From: Lacticaseibacillus suibinensis
GTDB taxonomy: Bacteria > Bacillota > Bacilli > Lactobacillales > Lactobacillaceae
NCBI RefSeq assembly: GCF_003946175.1
Contig: NZ_RHOK01000006.1
Span: 62,001-126,000 of the forward strand
Reading direction: 5' to 3'
DNA: 64,000 nucleotides
The first letter of the stretch is position 1. Each line of letters starts with the position of its first letter. Of this stretch, positions 1-9,583 are shown piece after piece. The notes under the pieces are model-generated. The model was given only the letters and a program-made list of their open reading frames with translations. It was not told where the DNA came from and searched no databases. The position numbers and the translations under genes were made by a program.

Positions 1-183
1 CTGGAACCGCTTGAGCATCATGAATGGAATCAAGTGCCCAACATGCAGCGAATCCCCGGTTGGATCCGTGCCGACATAAATGCCGACATGTTTTTCCGCG
101 GTCAGCTTCCGCAAGCCTTCCTCATCAGTTAATTGATTCAGCGCCCCGCGCCATGCTAATTCATCCAAGATATTTTCTGCCAT
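1..183 (-). CDS. tyrS: Tyrosyl-tRNA synthetase, N-terminal part (runs off window)
   Basis: Charges tRNA-Tyr with tyrosine in the cytoplasm. Only the first 61 codons are present. They begin MAENILDELAWRGAL and carry the class I synthetase HIGH-type motif as LHVGH (about residues 49-53), preceded by GTDPTGDS as in TyrS proteins. The ATG at 183-181 follows the Shine-Dalgarno sequence AGGAGG with a 5-nt gap. The tyrosine T-box directly upstream fixes the identity independently: a UAC specifier fits TyrS and no other synthetase. The gene continues leftwards outside the window. Confidence 0.93.
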   Translation of the reverse strand, partial: MAENILDELAWRGALNQLTDEEGLRKLTAEKHVGIYVGTDPTGDSLHVGHLIPFMMLKRFQ

Positions 184-205
184 GATATCCTCCTGTTTTA
201 TGACC

Positions 206-420
206 AAAAAAAGTCCCTGCTTGCATTTGCAAACAGGGACGAAAAGTTTCCGCGGTACCACCCACATTATGGCCAAGGCCATCACTCTTGATGGATAACG
301 GCCATCAGCCAAGACCACAAAGGTAGGTGTAATTCGCTAACCAGAGAAGATCGACTCGCACCGGCCGCCGACTCGCTGAGGCATCCCCTGATTTGCTACT
401 GAAACTACTGGTCAAATATT
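206..420 (-). promoter_or_regulatory. Tyr-specific T-box leader of tyrS
   Basis: A T-box riboswitch senses uncharged tRNA by pairing its specifier codon with the anticodon and its antiterminator bulge with the free CCA end. Read on the minus strand, the conserved T-box core GGGTGGTACCGCG lies at about 248-264. A terminator hairpin GTCCCTGTTTGCAAATGCAAGCAGGGAC would exceed the length shown here as one word: its arms GTCCCTG and CAGGGAC lie at 213-240 and are followed by seven U. A candidate specifier UAC followed by A (GAATTACACC) lies at about 326-335, matching Tyr. Starvation for charged tRNA-Tyr should let transcription enter tyrS. Confidence 0.93.
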
Positions 421-426
421 GCAGTC

Positions 427-455
427 AGTATCCCATAACCACGGGTAAAAGTCAA
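427..455 (-). promoter_or_regulatory. tyrS promoter
   Basis: On the minus strand, -35 TTGACT (450-455), a 17-bp spacer and -10 GATACT (427-432). The predicted start near 420 is just upstream of the T-box Stem I, as expected. Confidence 0.8.
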
Positions 456-509
456 TCACTGCCGCGGCTTTGCGAGGCGGCGTGACGGGGCTTTGCAAAC
501 TAAAGTGGC

Positions 510-842
510 CTAATTGGCCGCCCGTTTCTCCAGCAGTGTCGTCAACCGTTCCAGCCGCGCGATGGTGTCATCAAGCGTCAGGTAATAATAGACAATGTTG
601 CCGACTTGGCGACTATTGACCATGCCTAGCTCATGTAATTGCTTCAGGTGATGAGACGTTGCCGGCTGCGACAAGTCAATCATTCGGGCCAAATCATTGA
701 CCTTCATGCCATGAACCGTCGGATTTTGCCCGAGGATCATCAGCAATTTTTGCCGACTGGCATTAGCAAGGGCAGCGAGATGCCCACTATCTTGGTTCAA
801 TTCTTTCAAAGCGGCCGTTTGGACCGGGGACAAATCGTTCAC
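510..842 (-). CDS. ArsR/SmtB-type winged-helix regulator
   Basis: A small cytoplasmic transcription factor of about 110 residues. The winged-helix domain is clear: ANASRQKLLMIL, then the recognition helix LSQPATSHHLKQLHELG, then the wing NSRQVGNIVYYYL. No cysteine-rich metal-binding motif is visible, so the ligand may not be a metal. The start is placed at GTG (842-840) because GAGGAGGGG stands 6 nt upstream of it. A longer reading from a TTG at 896 adds 18 residues but has no ribosome binding site. It is divergent from apbE, so apbE or its own gene are the likely targets. Family assignment is firm; the signal is unknown. Confidence 0.85.
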   Translation of the reverse strand: MNDLSPVQTAALKELNQDSGHLAALANASRQKLLMILGQNPTVHGMKVNDLARMIDLSQPATSHHLKQLHELGMVNSRQVGNIVYYYLTLDDTIARLERLTTLLEKRAAN

Positions 843-948
843 GCTAATCCCCTCCTCGTTATGAATATAATCACTATAGCGTTTATAATAACTCAATTTA
901 AAACCGGGCGAACATTAAATTAAGGATAATTTTCTTTGCCTTTGTTTA

Positions 949-962
949 TGAAAACGGTTACG
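949..962 (+). promoter_or_regulatory. CcpA (cre) box upstream of apbE
   Basis: TGAAAACGGTTACG matches the cre consensus TGWAANCGNTNWCA at every constrained position except the last. It lies 58 bp upstream of the apbE start, between apbE and the divergent ArsR gene. Carbon catabolite control of apbE is inferred. Confidence 0.6.
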
Positions 963-1020
963 CTTGAATTGATGACTTACCACGTACTGACGGGCAAATT
1001 CGTCCGAGGAGGAACGACAA

Positions 1021-1956
1021 ATGACAACTTCAATTGAGTTCGACGGGCTGGGCGCTAAAAACACCCTCACCATCTATGAAGGCGGCGAAACCGGCACCTT
1101 TGATAAGAGCATCGCTTTAGTGTCTGCTTATGCCAAACTGCTTTCGTTTTACGATGAACACTCGCTGCTGACGCAAATCAACCAACAAGCCGGGATTGCC
1201 CCAGTGCACATTCCGGTGCGGCCAATTTTCAATCTTATTGCGCGGGCGGTGGCTTGGAGCAAACGCGGGCTGGGTTACAATGCTTTGATTGGGCCGTTAG
1301 TGGGGTTATGGCATATCGGCTTTGATGATGCCAGCGTGCCTAGCAGTGATCGCATCAAAGAGCGACTTGCTTTGACTGATCCAGATAAAGTGATTTTGGA
1401 CTCGGAAGCCCAAACTGTTTTTCTCAGTGAACCTGGCATGTCCCTGGATCTCGGCGGGATTGCCAAAGGTTTCATCATTGATGAAATGGGCAAGCTCTGG
1501 CAGCAGCGCGGAGTCACCGGCGGCCTAATCGATTTGGCTGGCAACCAACTGCTGTTCGGCAACAGTGAGCAGGGCGTGCCGCTGTGGCAGGTGCCGATCA
1601 CAGATCCCCGCGAACCTGGCAATCCGCCAATTGCCACCTTAACCACCGGTCCCAAAGCCGTCGTTACGACTGGCATTTACTTCCGCCACTTTGACCGGCG
1701 CGGCCATGTTTACCACCACCTGCTCGATCCACAAACCGGCAGTCCAGTTGATTCCGACATGGCCAGCATCACTGTCGTCGCCGACTCCGCCGAAAAAGCC
1801 GACGTGCTTTCTTCCGTGGGCTTTTACGCCGGCATTCCGGCTGGCTTTGACGTGATTGAGGATGAAGCCGCAGAAGCGATTTTCATCACGAAGGCCACTC
1901 AGATCACCCAAACCAGCGGCCTGCGGGAAACGTTGATGCCCACCATGGGGCACTAA
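1021..1956 (+). CDS. apbE: ApbE-family FAD:protein FMN transferase
   Basis: ApbE enzymes split FAD and attach FMN covalently to Thr or Ser of target flavoproteins. Visible signatures are SLDLGGIAKGFIIDEM (about 140-155), the DLAGN segment (about 170), HHLLDPQTGSPVDSD (about 232-246), and the metal-binding C-terminal stretch TVVADSAEKADVLSS. Length (311 aa) is close to that of the family core, but the protein starts MTTSIEFDGLG with no signal peptide or lipobox, unlike exported ApbE proteins, so it should act in the cytoplasm. The start follows GGAGGAACGACAA. It is a monocistronic unit with a cre box upstream and a terminator downstream. Its protein substrate is not encoded nearby. Confidence 0.9.
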   Translation: MTTSIEFDGLGAKNTLTIYEGGETGTFDKSIALVSAYAKLLSFYDEHSLLTQINQQAGIAPVHIPVRPIFNLIARAVAWSKRGLGYNALIGPLVGLWHIGFDDASVPSSDRIKERLALTDPDKVILDSEAQTVFLSEPGMSLDLGGIAKGFIIDEMGKLWQQRGVTGGLIDLAGNQLLFGNSEQGVPLWQVPITDPREPGNPPIATLTTGPKAVVTTGIYFRHFDRRGHVYHHLLDPQTGSPVDSDMASITVVADSAEKADVLSSVGFYAGIPAGFDVIEDEAAEAIFITKATQITQTSGLRETLMPTMGH

Positions 1957-1971
1957 CACTCAGTTAAAACT

Positions 1972-2016
1972 AAGCGCGCTGCGTCAACTTTAAAGGTTGA
2001 TGCAGCGCGCTTTTTG
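1972..2016 (+). terminator. Terminator after apbE, convergent with the glycogen operon
   Basis: Arms AGCGCGCTGCGTCAAC and GTTGATGCAGCGCGCT with a short AT-rich loop, followed by TTTTT on the plus strand. On the minus strand the tail is a weaker T-rich run, so it may also stop the GH13 hydrolase transcript. Confidence 0.9.
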
Positions 2017-2029
2017 GCTGGCTGCCAAA

Positions 2030-3790
2030 CTAGGACTGAGTGAAGGTTTGCAGCACTTGATCATGCGCCTGGACTAACACAGTGGGCAACAGTGCTTGTA
2101 GCGCCGGCGGCAGCCCTGCTGTCGGCGCAGGTGGGCTAAACAAAAGCGCCTCGGTGGTGGGATTAAAGTAGGCCACCACCACCTGGGCGGCGCTTTGCCG
2201 CACAATGACCAATCCCGTTCCCATGGCGAAGGTCCAAAATGCCGCGGCACCATGCAGCGCCGGCAATTGACGCCAGTGCGTTGCTTCGGCATACAGAGTC
2301 ATGCTAGTGGCGTCTTCATGCCCCCAAGGATAGTACTTGCGATTTTGCGGATCGCGGCCCCCGGTCAGCCCGGCCTCATCCCCGTAGTAGATGACACGGT
2401 TGCCCGGCAGCACCGTCCACAGAAGCACCGCCTGCCGCAACTGGGCGGCCTCTGGTAGCAGCGTTTTGAGGCGCTGCGTATCATGCGTGCCCAAGCTGGT
2501 GAAATTATACGCGAACACTGCTGGTGGGTAATTCGCCTGCAGCGTCAACAGGCGCTGTGCCACTGCAGCGGCCGACATTTGGCCGGCCGCAAACTGCACC
2601 ATCAGCTCCCGCTGTGGATAATTCATCACGGCCTGTAGTGACTCACCAAGGAGGTAAGGCTTGCGCTGGCCATAAGCCACCTTGTTGGAGGCATCCTCCC
2701 ACACCTCACCAATCAGCACTCGGTCCGGATACTGATCCAGCAACTGACGAATTTGCGCCACAAAGGCGGTATCGAGCTCGTCCACCACATCCAGCCGCCA
2801 GCCATCCACCCCCAGGCCGGTCCAATAGCCGATGACCGAATCCGGTCCCCCAGCGATAAAGTCGTGGAACGACTGGCTGGTTTTATTGATAGCCGGCAAA
2901 TCCGCCACGCCCCACCAACTGGCATAATCGTCGGGATAATGCTTGAACGTGAACCAATCATAGTATGGACTCGTTGGCGATTGGGCGGCCCCGACCGTGG
3001 GATAGTGACCTAGCGCATTAAAGTAGCGCGAATCGCGGCCCACATGATTGAACACCCCATCCAAAATCAGTCGCATCCCGCGCTGATGCAGGCCCGCCAC
3101 TAACGCCTTGAACGCCGCCAGGTCGCCTAACATGGGGTCGATTTTAAAATAATCCGCCGTGTCATAGCGATGATTGCTGGCGGCTTCAAAAATCGGGCTT
3201 AAATATAGCGCCGTGTACCCCCGCTGCTGCAGCCAATCGAGCTTAGCGGTAATGCCGGCCAGATTGCCGCCATAAAAATCCCACCGCACCACTTCGCCAG
3301 CAGCATCTTTGACGTAATACGGATCATCAGTCAGTTGGCCGTACAAAAAACTATTGGCTTTCGGCGCCAGCACCCGGCCATCCGGGGTGCCGTTATTGAA
3401 GCGGTCGACGAAGATGTGGTAAATCTGCGCATCCTGATACCAGGTGGGCATAGCGTCAAAACTGGCAGCCACGGTCAGCTGATACGGCTGCACCTGCTTG
3501 AGTTCTGCCACAATCTGAGCAGGGCCACCGAACCCGGCCGTGCTGGCACTCAGAAAACGACCATCACCCAAAGCAAAGGCATAAAACCACAAACCCGGGG
3601 TCGGCGGCGTTATCTCCGCCGTGAAGCCTCCGGCGACGCGGGTCATGGCGATCGCATCATAATCCGCGCCATCTTTGGCCAGCAACAAACTCACCGTCGC
3701 TTGGTCATCGCCATGCAAGGTCAAGGTCACAGCGGTTTTCACCGTGACGGCGGTGCTGGGCTTGCGATCGCGAAAGGAATCATATTCCAT
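2030..3790 (-). CDS. GH13 alpha-glucan hydrolase (neopullulanase/maltogenic amylase type)
   Basis: Probable intracellular alpha-glucan hydrolase that trims glycogen or maltodextrins; no signal peptide. An N-terminal beta-sandwich (about 1-115) precedes the GH13 barrel, which opens at YQDAQIYHIFVDRFNNG. The four catalytic regions are visible: DGVFNHVG (Asp247), GWRLDVVDE (nucleophile Asp337), GEVWED (acid/base Glu365) and GTHDTQR (His439-Asp440), numbered from the upstream GTG. It is the last gene of the glgB-glgA-glgP group, where lactobacilli usually carry such a hydrolase. The glgP stop codon is followed at once by a GTG (3799). The ATG at 3790 is preferred, with AGGTGAAGG just upstream, but the choice is uncertain. 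Exact substrate preference cannot be read from sequence. Confidence 0.88.
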   Translation of the reverse strand: MEYDSFRDRKPSTAVTVKTAVTLTLHGDDQATVSLLLAKDGADYDAIAMTRVAGGFTAEITPPTPGLWFYAFALGDGRFLSASTAGFGGPAQIVAELKQVQPYQLTVAASFDAMPTWYQDAQIYHIFVDRFNNGTPDGRVLAPKANSFLYGQLTDDPYYVKDAAGEVVRWDFYGGNLAGITAKLDWLQQRGYTALYLSPIFEAASNHRYDTADYFKIDPMLGDLAAFKALVAGLHQRGMRLILDGVFNHVGRDSRYFNALGHYPTVGAAQSPTSPYYDWFTFKHYPDDYASWWGVADLPAINKTSQSFHDFIAGGPDSVIGYWTGLGVDGWRLDVVDELDTAFVAQIRQLLDQYPDRVLIGEVWEDASNKVAYGQRKPYLLGESLQAVMNYPQRELMVQFAAGQMSAAAVAQRLLTLQANYPPAVFAYNFTSLGTHDTQRLKTLLPEAAQLRQAVLLWTVLPGNRVIYYGDEAGLTGGRDPQNRKYYPWGHEDATSMTLYAEATHWRQLPALHGAAAFWTFAMGTGLVIVRQSAAQVVVAYFNPTTEALLFSPPAPTAGLPPALQALLPTVLVQAHDQVLQTFTQS

Positions 3791-3799
3791 GACCTTCAC

Positions 3800-6190
3800 C
3801 TAGCTTTCAATTGGCTGGCTGGGCAGCACCTGCCAGATATCCCGACCATAGCGCTCAACGGTAAAATCAGCCGAGAATTGGCCACTGGCAGCAATGTTAG
3901 CCAGCGCCAACTTGGCCCAAGCCTTGGGGTCGGCCCACAGCTGATCCAGCTTGCGACTGGCAGCCACATAACTGGCAAAATCCGCCAACACAAAATAGCT
4001 ATCATTATAATCCAGCAATTCAGTGCGAATCATCCGTCCCTCGGATTCAACTCCAGGAATCGAGCCGTCCGTCAGCATGTCCACAATGCGATGCAGTGTC
4101 GGATCCGCTTCATACTGGGCGGCCGCCCGGTACGATTGGTTTTGCTGGGCAAAGGCCACCTGCTCACTGGTTAAGCCAAAAGTGGCCATCGCCCGTTCGC
4201 CGGCCGCTTGGCGGATTTCGATATTGGCCCCATCCAGCGTCGCCAGCGTAATTGCGCCGGTGGCCATCAGCTTCATGTTCGAGGTGCCCGAAGCCTCGGT
4301 GCCGGCCAGCGAAATCTGCTCGGAAATGTCCGCTGCCGGCACAATTTGCTCGGCGAGGGTGACCCCGTAATTCGGTAAAAAGGCCACTTGCAAGCTTTGG
4401 TTGACGGCAGGATCATGATTCACCGTGTCCGCCACAGCGTTCATCAGCTTGATCACGGCTTTAGCATATTGATAACTTGGGGCGGCCTTGGCGCCGAAGA
4501 CATGCACCCGCGGCGGCCGCTTTTCTCCTTTTTTCAGGGCTAAGTACGCTTCTAAAATGCCAAACACATGTAGCAGCTGCCGCTTGTACGCGTGCAGGCG
4601 TTTGATTTGAACGTCGAACATCGCCTCTGAATTGACTTTAAGGCCCAACTGGTGCTCAATCACTTGCGCCAACCGCTGCTTATTGGCCAACTTGGCGGCG
4701 TTCAGTGCCGTCAAAAACGCCTCGTTATTTTCATACTGGCTGAGCCGACGCAGCAACATGGGGTCGCGCCGCCACGGTTGGCCAATTTTGCGATCGATCA
4801 ACTGCGCCAGTGGCTCATCTGCTAACTGCACCCACCGCCGGGGGGTGATGCCGTTGGTTTGGTTGCTGAAGCGCTCAGGGAAAATCGTATACAAGTCTTT
4901 GAGCACCCGGGTTTTGAGCAGCTGGCTGTGCAACTTCGCCACCCCATTGACGGCATGGCTGCCAATGACTGCCAGATAAGCCATCCGCAGCTGGCCATCC
5001 CCCAATGGTGCCACCCTGTTGACCAACAGTTCGCCATATTGCTGACGGTAGCGGGCGCGGAACCGGCGATCGATTTCACCAGCAATCTGATACAGGCGCG
5101 GCAGGAGCCCAGCAAACATCGATTCCGGCCAAGTTTCCAAGGCCTCAGCCATCAGGGTGTGGTTGGTGTAGCTTAGCGTGGCCACCGTCAGCCGCCACGC
5201 CTCGTCCCAATCGAGTTCCTCTTCATCGAGCAAAATGCGCATCAACTCCAGTACCGCCATCGCCGGATGGGTGTCGTTGATATGAATTGCCACGAATTTA
5301 GGCAACAGCTTCAGTTCCTGATGGAATCGTTTGAAGTGCGTCATAATGCTTTGAATGCCTGCCGACACGAAGAAGTACTCCTGCCGCAGCCGCAATTCGC
5401 GCCCGGCGCTGTCAGAGTCGTCGGGATACAGAATTTGGGTAATGGCATCCACCCGCGCTTTATCGGCCAAATTATGGGCCCGCCCAGGCACACTTTCAGC
5501 TTGCCACAACCGCATCGTGTTCACCACGCCGGTGCGATAGCCTACCATCGGCGTGTCATAAGGCACCGCCAGCACATCATCGGTGTTGTGATAAATGGCC
5601 TGCAAGCTGCCATTGGCCCGCGGTCTAAGCTCAACTTGGCCGCCATATTTGATGATCACCGCGCGATTTTCTTTGCGGGTTTCCCACATATTCGGCTCGC
5701 GCAACCAGTCATCTGGCAGCTCCACTTGATAGCCATCAACGAAGCGCTGCTGAAACAGGCCATATTGGTAACGAATCCCATTGCCGTTACCTGCCATCCC
5801 CACTGAGGCCATGCTGTCCAAAAACGCACTCGCCAGCCGGCCCAAGCCGCCATTACCGAGCCCGGGATCCACTTCTGCCGCATAAATGGCGGCCGGGTCT
5901 AACCCGAGCTCGCGCAGCCCGGCCTCCACCGTGTCCTTGATGCCAAGGTTCAGTAGATTGGAGGCCATCAGCCGTCCGGGCATGAATTCAATGGAAAAAT
6001 AATACACTTGCTTGGTTTGCTTCGCGTCGGCTTGCGCCTTAGTGGCAGCCCATTGTTTGCCATAATAGCCTTTGATGGTGACGGCTACCGCTTGATATTG
6101 TTGTTGCGTGGACAGATGTGTGAGTTCATCCGCGAACAACCCTAGTGCATTGTCGTGAAGGGTCCGCATAAATGCCTTTGTTGTGAGCAA
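3800..6190 (-). CDS. glgP: Glycogen/alpha-glucan phosphorylase
   Basis: Releases glucose 1-phosphate from the non-reducing ends of glycogen using orthophosphate and pyridoxal phosphate. The 796 residues contain YYFSIEFMPGR and GLGNGGLGRLASAFLDS near the N terminus and the PLP-lysine signature EASGTSNMKLMATGAI with Lys640, which are diagnostic of the family. Start: a TTG at 6190 lies 7 nt from AAGGAGGG; the first ATG is 21 nt further in and has no such site, so the rare TTG start is the supported one. It sits 71 bp after glgA. The gap can form a GCGCC/GGCGC hairpin without a U-run, possibly a processing or stability element. Confidence 0.96.
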   Translation of the reverse strand: MLTTKAFMRTLHDNALGLFADELTHLSTQQQYQAVAVTIKGYYGKQWAATKAQADAKQTKQVYYFSIEFMPGRLMASNLLNLGIKDTVEAGLRELGLDPAAIYAAEVDPGLGNGGLGRLASAFLDSMASVGMAGNGNGIRYQYGLFQQRFVDGYQVELPDDWLREPNMWETRKENRAVIIKYGGQVELRPRANGSLQAIYHNTDDVLAVPYDTPMVGYRTGVVNTMRLWQAESVPGRAHNLADKARVDAITQILYPDDSDSAGRELRLRQEYFFVSAGIQSIMTHFKRFHQELKLLPKFVAIHINDTHPAMAVLELMRILLDEEELDWDEAWRLTVATLSYTNHTLMAEALETWPESMFAGLLPRLYQIAGEIDRRFRARYRQQYGELLVNRVAPLGDGQLRMAYLAVIGSHAVNGVAKLHSQLLKTRVLKDLYTIFPERFSNQTNGITPRRWVQLADEPLAQLIDRKIGQPWRRDPMLLRRLSQYENNEAFLTALNAAKLANKQRLAQVIEHQLGLKVNSEAMFDVQIKRLHAYKRQLLHVFGILEAYLALKKGEKRPPRVHVFGAKAAPSYQYAKAVIKLMNAVADTVNHDPAVNQSLQVAFLPNYGVTLAEQIVPAADISEQISLAGTEASGTSNMKLMATGAITLATLDGANIEIRQAAGERAMATFGLTSEQVAFAQQNQSYRAAAQYEADPTLHRIVDMLTDGSIPGVESEGRMIRTELLDYNDSYFVLADFASYVAASRKLDQLWADPKAWAKLALANIAASGQFSADFTVERYGRDIWQVLPSQPIES

Positions 6191-6261
6191 AAAAATCCCT
6201 CCTTACCTCGCCAGTCAGAATGAAGCGCCGCGGTGCTAGTCCTTGAGTCAAGGCGTGGCGC

Positions 6262-7698
6262 TTAGCCTTGCAGCCGTTCATACCCAGCCAAATATTGTTT
6301 GGCGGCTTTGGGCCAAGCAAAATCCGCCGCCATGGCTTGCTGCTGCAACTGCTGATACGCTGCCGGCTCATCCCGGTACACCTGGGCGGCGCGCACCAGC
6401 GTGTCAATCAAGACCTGCGGCGTGAAATCATAGTAAGAAAACCCAGTACCAGCGCCGGTCGTGGCGTCGTACGGTGTTACCGAATCACGCAGGCCACCGG
6501 TTTCATGCACAATGGGCAAGGTGCCATAACGCATGGCCATCATCTGGGCCAGCCCGCTGGGTTCAAAGGCACTTGGCATCACGAAGAAATCGGCCCCGGC
6601 ATAAATTTGCTGGGCTAGGGCCTCATCAAACTTGACCAAGCTCGCCACCTTGCCGGCAAACCGATCGCGCAAGGTATTGAACCCGACTTCCAGCTCGGAA
6701 TCGCCAGTGCCAAGCATCACCACTTGAATGTCCTCGCCTGGTAGCAGCACATTCAGCGCCGTCAACAATTGATCCATCCCTTTTTGCCGGGTCAGCCGCG
6801 ACACAATGCCAAATAACGGCACTTTGCGTTGCGGCAAGCCCACACTGCGTTGCAAGGCGCGCTTATCCTTGGCTTTGCCGCTTAAATCACCGGCCGTGTA
6901 ATGTGCAGGCAGATGTTTGTCCGTGGCTGGATCATAAAGCTGAGTATCAATGCCGTTCAAGATCCCAACCAATTTACCTGCCTGCTTGCGCAAAGTACCA
7001 TCAAGATGCTCGCCAAACTGCGGAGTTTGAATTTCCCGGGCATAGCTGGGGCTCACCGTCGATACCAAATCAGCAAAGTTGATGCCGCCTTTAAGGAAAT
7101 TCACTGCACCGTTTTGCGCATATCCATCATCGTGAAAGAACTGACGGCCAATGCCAAACACATCGGTGAGGACTGCCGGTGGAAACCAGCCTTGGAATTG
7201 CAGATTGTGAATGGTCAGCTGGGTTTTGATGCCTTGATAAGGCGTAATCCAACTGTATTTGTCCTTCAGCAGCACCGGAATGAACGCGGTGTGCCAGTCA
7301 TTGAGATGCAAGACGTCGGGAATAAAGTCGATGACCTGTAGCATCTCGATAATCGCCATTTGGAAAAAGCCAAACCGCCCGCCGTCATCCCAGTACCCAT
7401 ACAGCCCTTCGCGCCCAAAGAATTCCTCGTTGTCGATGAAATAATACGGCACGGTCCCTAATTGTAATTGCTTGATGCCCACATACTTCTGCTCACCGCC
7501 AACCATGACGGTAAACTGGGCGACGTCTGACACCTGCGCGCGATATTGCGCGGGAAATAATTGTCCGTAGTACGGCAACACCACCCGAATATCGACCCCC
7601 GCCTGGCGCAAGGTCTTGGGCAACGCGTAGGCGACATCACCGAGCCCGCCGGTTTTATAAAACGGAACGCCTTCCGCTGCGGCAAATAATACTTTCAT
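6262..7698 (-). CDS. glgA: Glycogen synthase (ADP-glucose type)
   Basis: Extends alpha-1,4-glucan chains from ADP-glucose (GT5, GT-B fold). The N terminus MKVLFAAAEGVPFYKTGGLG carries the KxGGL nucleotide-sugar motif at residues 15-19. The C-terminal half has FGIVSRLTRQKGMDQL and the EPSGLAQMMAMRYG loop with the acidic residue that contacts the donor. At 478 residues it has the size of typical bacterial GlgA. The start ATG at 7698 follows AAGGAGG with an 8-nt gap; an upstream in-frame start at 7725 would lie inside the glgB 3' end and is rejected. The glgB stop is 13 bp upstream, so the two are co-transcribed. Confidence 0.96.
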   Translation of the reverse strand: MKVLFAAAEGVPFYKTGGLGDVAYALPKTLRQAGVDIRVVLPYYGQLFPAQYRAQVSDVAQFTVMVGGEQKYVGIKQLQLGTVPYYFIDNEEFFGREGLYGYWDDGGRFGFFQMAIIEMLQVIDFIPDVLHLNDWHTAFIPVLLKDKYSWITPYQGIKTQLTIHNLQFQGWFPPAVLTDVFGIGRQFFHDDGYAQNGAVNFLKGGINFADLVSTVSPSYAREIQTPQFGEHLDGTLRKQAGKLVGILNGIDTQLYDPATDKHLPAHYTAGDLSGKAKDKRALQRSVGLPQRKVPLFGIVSRLTRQKGMDQLLTALNVLLPGEDIQVVMLGTGDSELEVGFNTLRDRFAGKVASLVKFDEALAQQIYAGADFFVMPSAFEPSGLAQMMAMRYGTLPIVHETGGLRDSVTPYDATTGAGTGFSYYDFTPQVLIDTLVRAAQVYRDEPAAYQQLQQQAMAADFAWPKAAKQYLAGYERLQG

Positions 7699-7711
7699 TG
7701 TTGCTGCCTCC

Positions 7712-9565
7712 TTACCGCTGCTCAATCAGCAGCGCGCCCATTGCTGGCAGAACCACTTCCACGCTATCAGGTTGATCACCCGCCGGCACCCCACGCGTGC
7801 GCAGCGTCCGCTGCAGCCGGCGCCAGGTGCCGCCAAAATGATAGCTTTCTGTATTCAGCACCACCGTATACGTCCCACTGCGCGGCACCGGCACGATGAA
7901 GTGCTGGCGTTCTTCAGGCATCAAATTCAGGGCTACCACAATGAAGTCTTGTCCCTTGTCCCACCGAATGTAGCTTAGGTACTGATTGCTGTCCCCGATG
8001 GTGATTTGAATGCCAGCTGGCGAATGATCGCGGGCCCACAGACTTGGCGTGCGCCGGTACAGTTTGTTGAGCGTCGCGGTAAACTGCTGCATCGCCGCGT
8101 TCAGCGGATCAGCCAGATCGCGCCATTCCAGCTGGCTCCAATCCCGCCATTCCAAGAATTGCCCCCATTCACTGCCCATGAACAGCAACTTCTTGCCGGG
8201 GAAAGTCATCTGCCACACCATCATCGTCCGCAGGTTTGCAAACTGGTTATACCGGTCGCCAGGCATTTTGTGCATCAGGGACTTTTTGCCGTGCACCACC
8301 TCATCATGGGAAAACGGCAGGATGAACTGTTCGTTGTGCATATACACCCAGGAAAACGTCAGCAGGTCCGGATGCGCCAGCCGCACGCTGGGATCGAGGC
8401 TGAAATACCGCAGCGTATCGTTCATCCACCCCATGTTCCATTTGTAGTTAAAGCCCAGCCCACCCGCATCAACCGGGGCAGAAACTTGGGGGAAATCAGA
8501 GCTTTCCTCGGCAATCATCAACACATCAGGATGGGCGGCAAACACTTCCGTATTGAGTCGCTGCAAAAACGCAATGCCTTCGAGGTTCTCGCGGCCGCCA
8601 GTTTGATTGCGATCGTGCTCCTTGCCAGCGTCATAATCCATGTACAACATGTTGGAGACCGCATCCACGCGCAACCCGTCGAGATGATAAACTTGCAGCC
8701 AAAACATCGCACTGGAAATCAAGAAACTCTGCACTTGGGTTTTGCCGAGGTCAAAATTCCAAGTGCCCCACCGCACGTTATCCGCACGATGCGGGTCTTG
8801 ATACTCGAAGGTCGGCGTCCCATCAAACTGGGCCAAAGTATCGGTGTTGCGAATGAAATGACCTGGCACCCAGTCCATGATTACCCCCAGCCCGAGCCGG
8901 TGCGCCGCATCGACAAATGCCTGAAATTCGGCCGGGGCGCCAAACCGGCTGGTGGGGGCATAATAGCCCATTAATTGATAACCCCAGCTGGCATCAAGCA
9001 AATGTTCCATCAGCGGCATTAATTCGATGTGGGTGTACCCCATTTTTTTCACATAAGGCAAGACTTCATCAATCGCTTCTAAGTAAGTCAGGTAACTGCC
9101 GTCGTCATGGCGTTTGAACGAGCCTAAGTGCAGCTCGTAAATATTCAGCGGCTGGTCATAGGCCCGGCTTTGCTGGCGGTGCGCGAGCCACTTGCGGTCG
9201 CGCCACTGAAAGTCTAGTTCCGCCACCAATCGCGCCGCGGTGCCCGGCTTACGCTCAAACGCAAAGGCAAACGGATCGATTTTCTCTACCGTCTCGCCAC
9301 TAGCAGTTGTGATTTGCACCTTGTAAAGCTGGCCCACTGCCGCTTCAAACGTCCCCTGCCACACCCCGGTTTCCTCAACCACGGTCAGCGGCAGCGGCTT
9401 CCACGCCGAAAAATCTCCGACAATCGCGACTGCCTGCGCATGGGGCGCCCACACCACAAACCGCCATTGCCCTGGCGCCACTTGATGGGCCCCAAACCGG
9501 TGATACGCCTGCGTATCCTCCCCGCGATTGAACAGATACAGCCACGGCAAAAGCTCCTCCGCCAT
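7712..9565 (-). CDS. glgB: 1,4-alpha-glucan branching enzyme
   Basis: Introduces alpha-1,6 branches into glycogen. A CBM48-like N-terminal module (about 20-110, with WRFVVWAPHAQAVAIVGDFS) precedes the GH13 barrel. Catalytic regions: VIMDWVPGHF, GLRVDAVSNMLYMDYD (nucleophile Asp), IAEESSDFP (acid/base Glu) and LPFSHDEVVHGKKS. The start is set at ATG 9565 because GAGGGG stands 6 nt before it. A longer open frame reaching 9802 would cross the promoter, a terminator and a repeat, and is not real coding. First gene of glgB-glgA-glgP-GH13; promoter and cre box lie immediately upstream. Expected partners glgC and glgD are found 3.3 kb away. Confidence 0.96.
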   Translation of the reverse strand: MAEELLPWLYLFNRGEDTQAYHRFGAHQVAPGQWRFVVWAPHAQAVAIVGDFSAWKPLPLTVVEETGVWQGTFEAAVGQLYKVQITTASGETVEKIDPFAFAFERKPGTAARLVAELDFQWRDRKWLAHRQQSRAYDQPLNIYELHLGSFKRHDDGSYLTYLEAIDEVLPYVKKMGYTHIELMPLMEHLLDASWGYQLMGYYAPTSRFGAPAEFQAFVDAAHRLGLGVIMDWVPGHFIRNTDTLAQFDGTPTFEYQDPHRADNVRWGTWNFDLGKTQVQSFLISSAMFWLQVYHLDGLRVDAVSNMLYMDYDAGKEHDRNQTGGRENLEGIAFLQRLNTEVFAAHPDVLMIAEESSDFPQVSAPVDAGGLGFNYKWNMGWMNDTLRYFSLDPSVRLAHPDLLTFSWVYMHNEQFILPFSHDEVVHGKKSLMHKMPGDRYNQFANLRTMMVWQMTFPGKKLLFMGSEWGQFLEWRDWSQLEWRDLADPLNAAMQQFTATLNKLYRRTPSLWARDHSPAGIQITIGDSNQYLSYIRWDKGQDFIVVALNLMPEERQHFIVPVPRSGTYTVVLNTESYHFGGTWRRLQRTLRTRGVPAGDQPDSVEVVLPAMGALLIEQR

Positions 9566-9583
9566 TGCCATCCCCTCGCTTTC